Positions 51,580 through 59,000 of a stretch of DNA of 64,000 bases are shown piece by piece. This DNA comes from Bog-105 sp965277435. GTDB lineage: Bacteria; Acidobacteriota; Terriglobia; Bryobacterales; Bryobacteraceae. The notes beneath the pieces are model-generated. The model searched no databases and was not told the DNA's origin. It worked only from the letters and a program-made list of their open reading frames with translations. The DNA lies in NCBI GenBank assembly GCA_965277435.1, contig OZ255821.1:1426001-1490000 (forward strand), given 5' to 3'. The position numbers and the translations under genes are program-made. Numbering within the stretch: position 1 is the first letter of the stretch; every line of letters starts with the position of its first letter.

Positions 51580-52068
51580 CTACGGCGCTGTTGAAGACAA
51601 TTGCCGCAGCGATTCCATCTGTTTCTTTTCGGTCCAGGAGCACACCTCGGCGATTTGGCTTTTCGAAAGCCGCGCGTCGGGATGCATCCAGCGATAGCCG
51701 CGTTTCGGCATAGCTCCGGAAAGGAGGTTCTCGCAAATTCCACTGAAACCCGCGGCCAACTCTTCCGGACCTTTATCTTGTAACTTCTGCCAGTCGGAGA
51801 AGTTGAGGTTTTGTCGTGCATGATTGACATCGTGCACCAGTAGTAACGAAGCGACCGGCACGTGTACATACCAGGGCCACACGGTATCGTTCGAATGGCA
51901 ATTCGCACAAGCGCTTTTCAGCGAATGTGCGACCGGAGCGGGCATCGCTACTTGCGAAAACAGGCTTTTCGAAGCCGGCGTTCTTGGATTCGAAGGTGTT
52001 CCGATGCCGAACGAAACCATCAGTACGACAGCTGCCGCCGCCATTGCGCTCCGGCCTGAAACTCGCAT
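51580..52068 (-). CDS. Haem-binding domain protein with one CxxCH motif
   Basis: A 162-residue exported protein with an N-terminal membrane/signal segment (AMAAAAVVLMVSFGIG). A single haem motif CANCHSN is at about residues 54-59, followed by TVWPWYVHVPVASLLLVHDV (core WPWYVHVPVAS), LNFSDW and W-x-EK. This is the haem_bd family layout. It begins 9 bases after the chemoreceptor gene and is last in the MauG-cupredoxin-chemoreceptor operon. Probably periplasmic. Confidence 0.88.
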   Translation of the reverse strand: MRVSGRSAMAAAAVVLMVSFGIGTPSNPRTPASKSLFSQVAMPAPVAHSLKSACANCHSNDTVWPWYVHVPVASLLLVHDVNHARQNLNFSDWQKLQDKGPEELAAGFSGICENLLSGAMPKRGYRWMHPDARLSKSQIAEVCSWTEKKQMESLRQLSSTAP

Positions 52069-52077
52069 CGAAGCTAC

Positions 52078-53490
52078 CTAGCCGCGTGTTCCTGCCAGAG
52101 CAACCAGCTCTTCGATAATCTCTTCCACGGAATGAGAGCGGTGGCGCAGCGCCTCGGCCACCTGGTTGGTCTTTTCGGCTTCTTCGGCATTTTTCTGGCC
52201 TACGCTGCCGATGTAGGTCAATGATTGCGTGATCTGCTGGATGCTTTTGTTCTGCAGCCGCGAGTTCGATGCGATTTCGTCGATCACAGCGTGAATGCGA
52301 TGCGCTTCGGAAATGGTAATGGCCAAGGCGCGCGCAGCGTGTTCGCTGATCTCATAACCCTGCGCGGTCTTCTCGACTGAAGCCTGCACCAGGTCCGCGG
52401 TTTGCCGTGCCGCGTCGGCGCTGCTCCTGGCCAGATTCCTTACTTCGTCCGCAACCACCGAGAAGCCCGCGCCCGCCTCTCCGGCACGCGCCGCTTCCAC
52501 CGATGCATTCAACGCCAGCAGGTTGGTCTTGAACGAAATGTCGTTGATTACTTTGATGACGCTCAGAACGCGGTCGCTCGACTTCTGCGCTTCCTTCGTG
52601 GCTTCGACCAGGCGGCCAATGGCGTCGGAGGCATGGTCCGCATTTTCCACTGCCTTCGCGGACGAAGTGCGTGCCGATGCCGCGTGCTCGTCATTGGTTT
52701 TCAGGCTGCCTGCGAAATCGCTCACCGAACTGTCAATTTCCTGAATCGCCGTCGAGGTCGAAGAAACGCCTTCCGAAAGCGAACGGCTGGCCTCCGTCAT
52801 CAGGTCGGTCGAGCTTTGTGCTGCCAGATGCTCGTGATTCAACCGCGAAACCACGGTATTCATGCGCTTCGTGATCGATCTCGCCAGATAGGCCACGCAG
52901 GCGACTACAATCGCCAGACCGATCAGTAAAGCTCCCAAAATGTTCCGCAGCGATGTCGCGTTGCTCTTTTGCAGCTGTGCGGCCGCCGCTTTCGATTCGC
53001 GCTCGGAGATCTCGACCAGTTTTCGTACGTACGCTTCATACTTCGCGCGTTGCGGTTCGTACGTTCCGAAATAGAGCTGCCTGGCTTTATCGGTCTTGCC
53101 GTCGCCCACTGCCTCGAGCACGCTAGTGTCGATATCCCTGAGAACCTTGGCATCAAGCTCGCTCATCTGCCCGATGGTGTTACGCACTTCGGGCGATGCG
53201 GTCAGCTCCTTCACTCGCGCAATGACTTTCTGGTTCTCGTCATACGCCTTGATCTTGCGCATGTTCGATGTTGGATTGTCCGGATCCAGCATCATGGTCT
53301 TGGTAGCGTCGTCTTGCGTAATCAGCAGCGAGAGGGACGTTAACGCCAGTTCCTTCAGCTGCTTCGCCCGGATGAGCGGCGTCGCGTTGTCCAGCAAACT
53401 TCTCCAGGTGATCAAAGAAATCAGCAGACCCATGAAAGCCAGCGGGATCAGCGTCAGGTACATCCGCCGGGCGAGAGTGAGGCGTTTCAT
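52078..53490 (-). CDS. Methyl-accepting chemotaxis protein
   Basis: About 470 residues from ATG 53490. Membrane helix 1 is MYLTLIPLAFMGLLISLIT (residues ~10-28), the periplasmic four-helix-bundle-like sensor covers ~30-180, and helix 2 is ILGALLIGLAIVVACVAYLA (~189-208). The signalling domain has the conserved hairpin tip ISFKTNLLALNASVEAARAG and GAGFSVVADEVRNLA. A standard HAMP domain is hard to recognise after helix 2. It sits 11 bases after a cupredoxin gene and 9 bases before a haem-binding protein gene, in an operon led by a MauG-type peroxidase, suggesting redox or metal sensing. Frame opens earlier at 53550 but that overlaps the cupredoxin end. Confidence 0.92.
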   Translation of the reverse strand: MKRLTLARRMYLTLIPLAFMGLLISLITWRSLLDNATPLIRAKQLKELALTSLSLLITQDDATKTMMLDPDNPTSNMRKIKAYDENQKVIARVKELTASPEVRNTIGQMSELDAKVLRDIDTSVLEAVGDGKTDKARQLYFGTYEPQRAKYEAYVRKLVEISERESKAAAAQLQKSNATSLRNILGALLIGLAIVVACVAYLARSITKRMNTVVSRLNHEHLAAQSSTDLMTEASRSLSEGVSSTSTAIQEIDSSVSDFAGSLKTNDEHAASARTSSAKAVENADHASDAIGRLVEATKEAQKSSDRVLSVIKVINDISFKTNLLALNASVEAARAGEAGAGFSVVADEVRNLARSSADAARQTADLVQASVEKTAQGYEISEHAARALAITISEAHRIHAVIDEIASNSRLQNKSIQQITQSLTYIGSVGQKNAEEAEKTNQVAEALRHRSHSVEEIIEELVALAGTRG

Positions 53491-53501
53491 CAGTGGACTT
53501 C

Positions 53502-53825
53502 TTATTTCTTGACCGTTACAATCAGCTTCATCTTCGGATGAATGGAGCAACGCACTTCGGCGACGCCTTCTTTTTCGAAAGGCACAGTCGACGAAGCGCC
53601 CGGGGCTTGCCGCCGCAGATCGAACTCCATGCCCGGTGTGATGGAAAAGACGTTGTGCGTCACTTCATCGGAGTTCTGAAAGACAATCTTGTCGCCCGGT
53701 TTAATGGTGATCTCGCTTTGCGAAAAGCTGCGGTCTTTCTGGACGACCGGATGATCGGTCGCAAGAGCCAGCGATCCGCTGAAAACGACAGCGGCCAGGC
53801 AAATCGGAGACAATTTTTGTGACAT
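53502..53825 (-). CDS. Periplasmic cupredoxin (plastocyanin-like)
   Basis: A 107-residue small blue copper-type protein with a signal peptide (LSPICLAAVVFSGSLALA). Copper ligand candidates are His in EVTHNVFSI, Cys and His in VRCSIHPKM and the Met after it, the type I copper set (H...C-x2-H-x-M). IKPGDKIVFQN is the typical cupredoxin strand. Located 9 bases after the MauG-type gene and 11 before the chemoreceptor, it probably carries electrons to or from the diheme protein. Confidence 0.9.
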   Translation of the reverse strand: MSQKLSPICLAAVVFSGSLALATDHPVVQKDRSFSQSEITIKPGDKIVFQNSDEVTHNVFSITPGMEFDLRRQAPGASSTVPFEKEGVAEVRCSIHPKMKLIVTVKK

Positions 53826-53834
53826 AAAAGCTTG

Positions 53835-54899
53835 CTACCTCGGTAGTGGCGGAACCGTGGCCGGTTTATCAACACTCGTGAGCGAACGCAAGAATTCGAC
53901 AATGTCGGCCTTTTCACCCGCTGTGAGACGCAGTGGGACAATCTCCGGGGCGAGGCTCGCGCGCTTTACTTTGCCGCCTTCATCGTAGAAATCGACCACC
54001 GCTTCCAGGCTCTGCTCGGAGCCATTGTGCATATAGGGCGCGCGCAGAGTCACATCTCGTAAGGTCGGCGTTTTGAAGGCATGCTGCATGGCTTCAAGTC
54101 TGAGGAGCGCCCCGCGGCCCAGATCGTCGTCGTTGACGCCGATATCGTGAAAGCCTGAGTCGGTAAAATTCCAGCCGGAGTGGCATTGGGCGCACTGGGC
54201 CTTGTGGTTGAACAAATCGAAACCGCGCTTGGCCTGTAATGAAATGGCCTGCTCGTCTCCGCCGATCCAGCGATCGAAGGGCGCTTCGCCGGCCACGACG
54301 GTTCGTTCGAAAGTCGCAATTGCTTTGGCGATCGTTTCTTCACCCAGCGGCTCACCTGGATAGGCTTTTGCAAATAGCGGTCTGTATCCCGCTATCGACG
54401 AGACGCGATTTACCGCTTCGCCCACCGGCATGTTCATTTCGGCCGGCGACTTGATCGGGCCCAACGCCTGTGCTTCCAGGGAATCGGCGCGCCCATCCCA
54501 AAACATCAAATCGCCGTAAGCGGCGTTGAGAATCGTGGGGGTATGGCGTTTCAGCGGTTTCATGCCGTCGCCGATGCCCTTGGGAAGACCGTCTCCCCAA
54601 GCAAACCCGGGATTATGGCAGGTCGCGCACGATATGAATTTAGATCCGGAGAGACGCGGATCGAAGAACAAAGTTCTTCCTAACAACTCGCGCGCTTCGG
54701 TGTACTGATTCGTTTTAGGGAACTCGGGAGCGGGCGGCCTTTGATACTTCTTTCTCAACTGGGCACGATCAGAATCCGTGTAAGTGCCACCCGCATTGGC
54801 GGCAGCGGCCGCGCGGCCGATCCAGGCCACAGACAGCACGAGCGCGATTGCCTTTACTGCCAGCCCAGCGTCACGCGTTGAAAAACGAATCCGAGTCAT
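53835..54899 (-). CDS. Diheme cytochrome c peroxidase / MauG family protein
   Basis: A 354-residue exported diheme protein. The two haem motifs are CATCHNPG at ~91-95 and CAQCHSGW at ~238-242. The family signatures LLGRTLFFDPRLSG, FAWGDGLPKG and LRDVTLRAPYMHNGS (YMHNG, with the Met ligand region) are all present. AAAGGA stands 8 bases before ATG 54899. Such proteins reduce hydrogen peroxide or carry out oxidative protein modification. Leads a four-gene operon with cupredoxin, chemoreceptor and haem-binding genes, from a promoter at ~54969-54996. Confidence 0.93.
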   Translation of the reverse strand: MTRIRFSTRDAGLAVKAIALVLSVAWIGRAAAAANAGGTYTDSDRAQLRKKYQRPPAPEFPKTNQYTEARELLGRTLFFDPRLSGSKFISCATCHNPGFAWGDGLPKGIGDGMKPLKRHTPTILNAAYGDLMFWDGRADSLEAQALGPIKSPAEMNMPVGEAVNRVSSIAGYRPLFAKAYPGEPLGEETIAKAIATFERTVVAGEAPFDRWIGGDEQAISLQAKRGFDLFNHKAQCAQCHSGWNFTDSGFHDIGVNDDDLGRGALLRLEAMQHAFKTPTLRDVTLRAPYMHNGSEQSLEAVVDFYDEGGKVKRASLAPEIVPLRLTAGEKADIVEFLRSLTSVDKPATVPPLPR

Positions 54900-54968
54900 T
54901 CCAGGTCCTTTGCAGCGTGTGTAAGACGCTTTCTTTAATCCTGGGAAAAGAGTGCCGGCTGCCCGGTT

Positions 54969-55006
54969 TTTATATCTCGGATTCGCTAGCGCTCAAGATT
55001 AATCTT
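54969..55006 (-). promoter_or_regulatory. Promoter and palindromic operator of the MauG-chemoreceptor operon
   Basis: Read on the minus strand: TTGAGC (54991-54996), a 16-base spacer, then TATAAA (54969-54974), about 70 bases before the MauG start. A perfect 12-base palindrome AAGATTAATCTT (54995-55006) overlaps the -35 box, in the right place for a repressor or activator. The regulator is not identifiable from here. Confidence 0.65.
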
Positions 55007-55104
55007 TGGCGGCAAGTGCGTAATGGCCACCTCTATGTCCGAAATCTTCCACTTGCTCCGAAAACAGCGATTTGCTTCTTGCTGTTTCTTTACTTACTCC
55101 GCAC

Positions 55105-55677
55105 TTACTGCGCGAAATGAAACAGCAAGTGCATTTCATCTTCAGTGCCGATGGCTCCCAGCGCCGCCGTTGGTGGCTTCAAATGGAAATCCGTAAGACG
55201 GATGGTAGCGCCGCCGGTCCAGATTGTTCGACCGCCATTTACCGTGCGCACCACGTGTACCGCGACGGGCCGCGTCTGATCTTTAACCGTCAAGTTTCCG
55301 GAGATCGCATAGGCATCGCCATTTGCCTGAACGGAGGTTGATTCATATCGCAACACAGGATACTTGTTTGACTGCAGCAGATCGTGCAACGCATAGCGGG
55401 TGATTTTTTCGCGGTCTTTCGGCTTCACCCAATCGTCTTCGCACACCAGGCTCGCTGCCTGCACCGTGAAGGTCACCTGAGAGGCCGGGTTCTGCGACAC
55501 AATGCCCTCATATTGCCGGAATAAGAGGTGATGCTTTTTGCCAGCCATGAGTCCGGTTTTCCTTACTTCGAGAGCGAACTCGGAGGCAGCATTCGGCAGC
55601 AATCGCAGGCTCTGCGCTTGCAATAGCCGTCCGCCGAAGGCCAGCCCACCTAATGCCAGAAAGCCGCGCCGCCTCAT
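55105..55677 (-). CDS. YceI-like family protein
   Basis: A 190-residue exported protein with a twin-arginine-like leader (RRRGFLALGGLAFGGRLLQ). The rest has the YceI lipocalin-like beta-barrel pattern: SEFALEVRKTGLMAGKKHHLLF near the start, VTFTVQAASLV, YPVLRYESTSV, YAISGNLTVKDQTRPVAVHV (core GNLTVKDQTRPV) and DFHLKPPTAALGAIG. YceI proteins bind isoprenoid or similar lipids in the periplasm. Upstream of the MauG operon on the same strand with a 205-base gap, which includes that operon's promoter. Confidence 0.85.
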   Translation of the reverse strand: MRRRGFLALGGLAFGGRLLQAQSLRLLPNAASEFALEVRKTGLMAGKKHHLLFRQYEGIVSQNPASQVTFTVQAASLVCEDDWVKPKDREKITRYALHDLLQSNKYPVLRYESTSVQANGDAYAISGNLTVKDQTRPVAVHVVRTVNGGRTIWTGGATIRLTDFHLKPPTAALGAIGTEDEMHLLFHFAQ

Positions 55678-55782
55678 TTGCCACGAAGCGTAGCACGATG
55701 CGGCTGCTTCGGCGACCTCGCGGGCTCCAGAGGCAGCGCTTTTTCCAGACCGCCTGAGCCGGCCCGATCAGTCCCGCTACAT

Positions 55783-56811
55783 CTATTTCCCTTCGCGGAG
55801 AAAGTCAGGGATGGCCAGCGGTGTCATACCGATCCGTTTAAATGTTGCGTCTAACCGCTCCGTTGTGCCGTGCGGCTTCACGCCCTCGGGCGGAAGGGTC
55901 CGTGCCTTCGCCGGAGTCGCAAAGTCGGTAATCGCTTTCTCGAAGCCTCCGGGAAGATACCAATTTAAAAGGCGAGCGTCTGCCGTATCGACACGGAAGG
56001 TATGCACGCAGCCGGCCGGAATATAAGCAAACGAGCCTTCCTTCGCGGTGAACCGTTCGGGACCTGCAACGAGCGTGATCTCACCATGCAAAATGTATAA
56101 CGCCTCGTCTTGTTCGTGGGTGGGTGGCGCCGGTCCGGCGTTCTTCGGACAGAGCTGTTCCATCAGCGAATAAGAACCGCCCGTCTGTTCCGTAGTCGCC
56201 AGGATCATCCAAAGACTGTCCTGCAACCAATAGGCTGACGCCTGGACGACAGGAAGTGCGAAGGGCTTGCTGGGATTCGTTTCACTCGGCTTAGTGGCCC
56301 TGTTGCTGTCACTCGGAGGGTCAGCGAGCGGAAGGCTCGGCGCCGCAATCTGGCCAAACTCGCGCGAGGTCTCCTCCGCCATCCAACGCGGCGGCATGGG
56401 TGTCGAGCCCGGCGCAGGCGGTTCTCGCTCTGCCGCCGGAATAGCCAGGCTCATGATGATGCTTTCGAACCCGGCGGGCGTGTAAAAATTCAGCAGCCTG
56501 GTGTCGGCCGCATCCACTGTAAAGCTATGTTCCGTTTCGCGCGGAATAGAGACGAACGTGCCCGGACCGGCTCCGACTGTCTGGCCGCCGACCTGGTAGG
56601 TGCAGTGGCCTTCCAGGATGTACATCCCTTCGTCTACCGGATGCATATGGGTGGCGGGACCTCCAATGCCCGTTCCGCTGACCTGCTCCAGCAAAGTGAA
56701 GTTGTTGCCGGTAAGGGAACTGATGGCAAGAGGCATCCATAAATTGTCAATCAGCCAGAACGCTGTGCTGTTCTGATTTGTCAGTAGATAAGGTTTTGTT
56801 TTGGAATACAT
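55783..56811 (-). CDS. Bicupin protein (quercetin 2,3-dioxygenase-like)
   Basis: A 342-residue protein with two cupin_2 domains, residues ~35-115 and ~195-290. Metal-type motifs are THMHPVDEGMYILEGH (H-x-H-x4-E) in the first and PTHEQDEALYILHGE (H-x3-E) in the second, with HSF and HTF later. Duplicated cupins of this size include quercetinase and pirin-like oxygenases; substrate unknown. AGGAG lies 8 bases before ATG 56811. Divergent from a TetR gene with two perfect operators between them. Confidence 0.87.
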   Translation of the reverse strand: MYSKTKPYLLTNQNSTAFWLIDNLWMPLAISSLTGNNFTLLEQVSGTGIGGPATHMHPVDEGMYILEGHCTYQVGGQTVGAGPGTFVSIPRETEHSFTVDAADTRLLNFYTPAGFESIIMSLAIPAAEREPPAPGSTPMPPRWMAEETSREFGQIAAPSLPLADPPSDSNRATKPSETNPSKPFALPVVQASAYWLQDSLWMILATTEQTGGSYSLMEQLCPKNAGPAPPTHEQDEALYILHGEITLVAGPERFTAKEGSFAYIPAGCVHTFRVDTADARLLNWYLPGGFEKAITDFATPAKARTLPPEGVKPHGTTERLDATFKRIGMTPLAIPDFLREGK

Positions 56812-56838
56812 AAAAAGACTCCTGATTCGGGATGCCTT

Positions 56839-56886
56839 GGTAATGTTTATTACCTATTCTCAAGTCGATGGTAACATCAGTTACCA
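56839..56886. promoter_or_regulatory. Two perfect palindromic operators in the bicupin/TetR gap
   Basis: Site 1: GGTAAT-GTTT-ATTACC (56839-56854). Site 2: TGGTAAC-ATCA-GTTACCA (56869-56886). Both share the half-site GGTAAY with a 4-base spacer; their centres are 31 bases apart, about three helical turns. Site 2 ends one base before the TetR start codon. This is the arrangement expected for an autoregulated TetR controlling the divergent bicupin gene. Confidence 0.85.
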
Positions 56887-56887
56887 A

Positions 56888-57538
56888 ATGGCGGTGAAAG
56901 CACCAGCGAAAGTAAACCGAGGCGCTTCTCGCGCCGCGCCGGCGAGTCGTCTCTCTGGAGTGATCGGGGCAGCGGGCGAGCTCTTCCTCGCGCATGGCTA
57001 CGGCGGCGTTTCGATCGAAATGATTGTTGACCGAACCGGTGGCTCGTATCGAGATCTCTACAAGGAGTTCGGTGGGAAAGAAGCACTCTTCCTGCGAGTG
57101 ATGAGCGATCTTTGCAGCCAGGTTCTCGCCCCTCTCCGTGCTGCTGCCAGTCCGAAAGATCACCGGCATGTGCCGATGGAGAAAGTGCTGTTGGCGATAG
57201 GCAAAACTGTCCTCCGCACAGTGCTCTCGCCGCGGGTACTTGCATTGCATCGCCTGATGGTCAGTGAGGCTCCGCGCTTCCCGGAACTGGCGAAGACCTT
57301 TTTTCAGATGGGTCCGGCGAGTGCCAACATCGCCCTTGCGGAGCTGTTAACGTCTCGCGCTGCTTCTGAGGGCCTGCTGATTCACGATCCAGCTATTTCC
57401 GCGGCGATCTTTCTCGATATGCTGGTCAACAACTTGCAATTGCGAACGCTGACGGGAGGCATCGTAAGTCAATCTGAGATCGATGAGCGCGTTCGGGAAG
57501 CGACGCGCATATTTCTGCATGGCGTCAAACGACGGTAG
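56888..57538 (+). CDS. TetR family regulator of the bicupin gene
   Basis: About 216 residues from ATG 56888. The HTH lies at residues ~22-65 (FLAHGYGGVSIEMIVDRTGGSYRDLYKEFGGKEALF, core GGSYRDLYKEFG), and the C-terminal domain resembles TetR_C_7/AefR-like (VLALHRLMVSEAPRFPELAKTFF). The open frame extends back to 56801, but that extension runs through both operators, so 56888 is preferred. Basic N-terminal arm before the HTH. Confidence 0.9.
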   Translation: MAVKAPAKVNRGASRAAPASRLSGVIGAAGELFLAHGYGGVSIEMIVDRTGGSYRDLYKEFGGKEALFLRVMSDLCSQVLAPLRAAASPKDHRHVPMEKVLLAIGKTVLRTVLSPRVLALHRLMVSEAPRFPELAKTFFQMGPASANIALAELLTSRAASEGLLIHDPAISAAIFLDMLVNNLQLRTLTGGIVSQSEIDERVREATRIFLHGVKRR

Positions 57539-57558
57539 AGATCGTTTTGAGCTGAAAA

Positions 57559-57599
57559 ATGCCGCCACGAATGGCGGCATGGCAGGCCGGAGGCCCGCT
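57559..57599. repeat. Pair of GC-rich hairpins between convergent genes
   Basis: First hairpin ATGCCGCC-ACGAAT-GGCGGCAT (57559-57580) has an 8-bp perfect stem. A second, imperfect one (GGCAGGCC-GGA-GGCCCGC type, 57581-57599) follows directly. Located between the convergent TetR and M20 peptidase genes; may end transcription from both sides and resembles the other dispersed palindromes in this window. Confidence 0.65.
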
Positions 57600-57604
57600 C
57601 CACA

Positions 57605-58987
57605 TTACGAGGAAAGGGCCTTGACGAGGTCGTATAGGAATGTTTCGCCTTCGTAAAACGACTTGACGCTCATGCGCTCGTCGCGGCCATGAATGCGCAT
57701 GTCGGTGCGGTCCTGAAACAAGCCTTGCACCCCATAGGTCGGGATGCCGGCGTTGCGCAGATATAAGCCGTCCGTGGCGCCGACCAGCATTTGCGGCAGA
57801 ATCGGCGTGCTTGGCCACAGGGTATCGGTCACGCTCGCAATGGTCCGCATCAGGGCCGGATTCAGCGGCGATGCCGGGCCCTTGGCCACCTCACCCAAAA
57901 CCTGGATGCTGACCTTGTCGTCCGCAAACACTTTCGCGAGCGTCGATTGCACATACTCGACGGAATCTTCCGGCAACACGCGGCAGTTTACCGTTGCCGC
58001 CGCCAGTTGCGGCAGTGCGTTGCGGGCATGGCCGCCTTCCAGTTGGGTGGCCACACAGGTCGTGCGCAGCATCGAATTCCAGGCCGGTGACGCTGCCGCC
58101 GCCCGCTTCATGGCGTCTTCCGAACCCGTTGCCACCTTGGCCAGATCCCCCGCATTCGGCGATTTATCGATCTTGGCCATTTGCGTAAAGTAGGCTCGAG
58201 TCACATCGTTCGTCTTGAGCGGGAAACCAAACTGCGAGAGCCGCTCGAGCGCGCCGGCCAGATGATAAATGGCATTATCGGGCACCGGCATGGAGCTATG
58301 GCCGCCTTTGTTGTGGACCTCCAGACGAAAGTTGATGACGTACTTTTCGCTCACTTGTACATCGTTCGAAATGCGTTTGCCGTCGGGCGATTCCTCGGCA
58401 AATCCACCTTCATTCAAGGCGTACTCGGCGTCGATGAGGTCGCGATGATTCTTGGCCAGCCAGGCCGCTCCGTTGTAGGGGCCGCCACCCTCTTCGTCGG
58501 CCGTCAGCGCGACGATGATGTCGCGATTGGGCTTGAATCCTTCCTGCCTGAAGCGGATCAGATTTGCGATCCAGAGCGCCGCCTGCGCCTTGTCGTCTGC
58601 CGTGCCGCGCCCGTAGAAATAGCCGTCTTTTTCGGTGAAGACGAACGGGTCCATGCTCCAGTCCTCGCGTTTTGCTTCGACCACGTCGGTATGGGCGAGC
58701 AGCAGCAGCGGCTTGCGCTGGCCTGTCCCGTGATAGCGTACGACAATGTTGGATTTCGTGGGTATGACGCCGCCCACAAAGATATCGGAGTCAGGGAATC
58801 CGGCCGCTTTTAGCCTCGCCGCGACCGCCTCGGCCACCGGAGTGGTGGCGCCGGTCGTGTAACCGGAGCGGATCTCGATCATCTGCTTGTAAATGTCGTG
58901 CGCCAGTTGCTGGTCTGCGGGCGGAGGCATGGTGCCGGCGGCAAAGGCAAAAATCGATAAAGAAAAGAAGAGAAGCAGTCGGCGCAT
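57605..58987 (-). CDS. M20 family metallopeptidase (secreted)
   Basis: A 460-residue zinc peptidase with a signal peptide (RLLLFFSLSIFAFAAG). Metal ligands and catalytic residues of M20 are visible: LLLAHTDVVEA (His, Asp), GRGTADDKAQ (bridging Asp), TADEEGGGP (catalytic Glu and metal Glu) and a C-terminal HGRDERMSV (metal His). A dimerisation domain occupies residues ~215-335. Likely cleaves peptides or acylated amino acids outside the cytoplasm. Divergent from the phospholipase-like gene with only 13 bases between starts. Confidence 0.92.
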   Translation of the reverse strand: MRRLLLFFSLSIFAFAAGTMPPPADQQLAHDIYKQMIEIRSGYTTGATTPVAEAVAARLKAAGFPDSDIFVGGVIPTKSNIVVRYHGTGQRKPLLLLAHTDVVEAKREDWSMDPFVFTEKDGYFYGRGTADDKAQAALWIANLIRFRQEGFKPNRDIIVALTADEEGGGPYNGAAWLAKNHRDLIDAEYALNEGGFAEESPDGKRISNDVQVSEKYVINFRLEVHNKGGHSSMPVPDNAIYHLAGALERLSQFGFPLKTNDVTRAYFTQMAKIDKSPNAGDLAKVATGSEDAMKRAAAASPAWNSMLRTTCVATQLEGGHARNALPQLAAATVNCRVLPEDSVEYVQSTLAKVFADDKVSIQVLGEVAKGPASPLNPALMRTIASVTDTLWPSTPILPQMLVGATDGLYLRNAGIPTYGVQGLFQDRTDMRIHGRDERMSVKSFYEGETFLYDLVKALSS

Positions 58988-59000
58988 GGAACATCATTAC

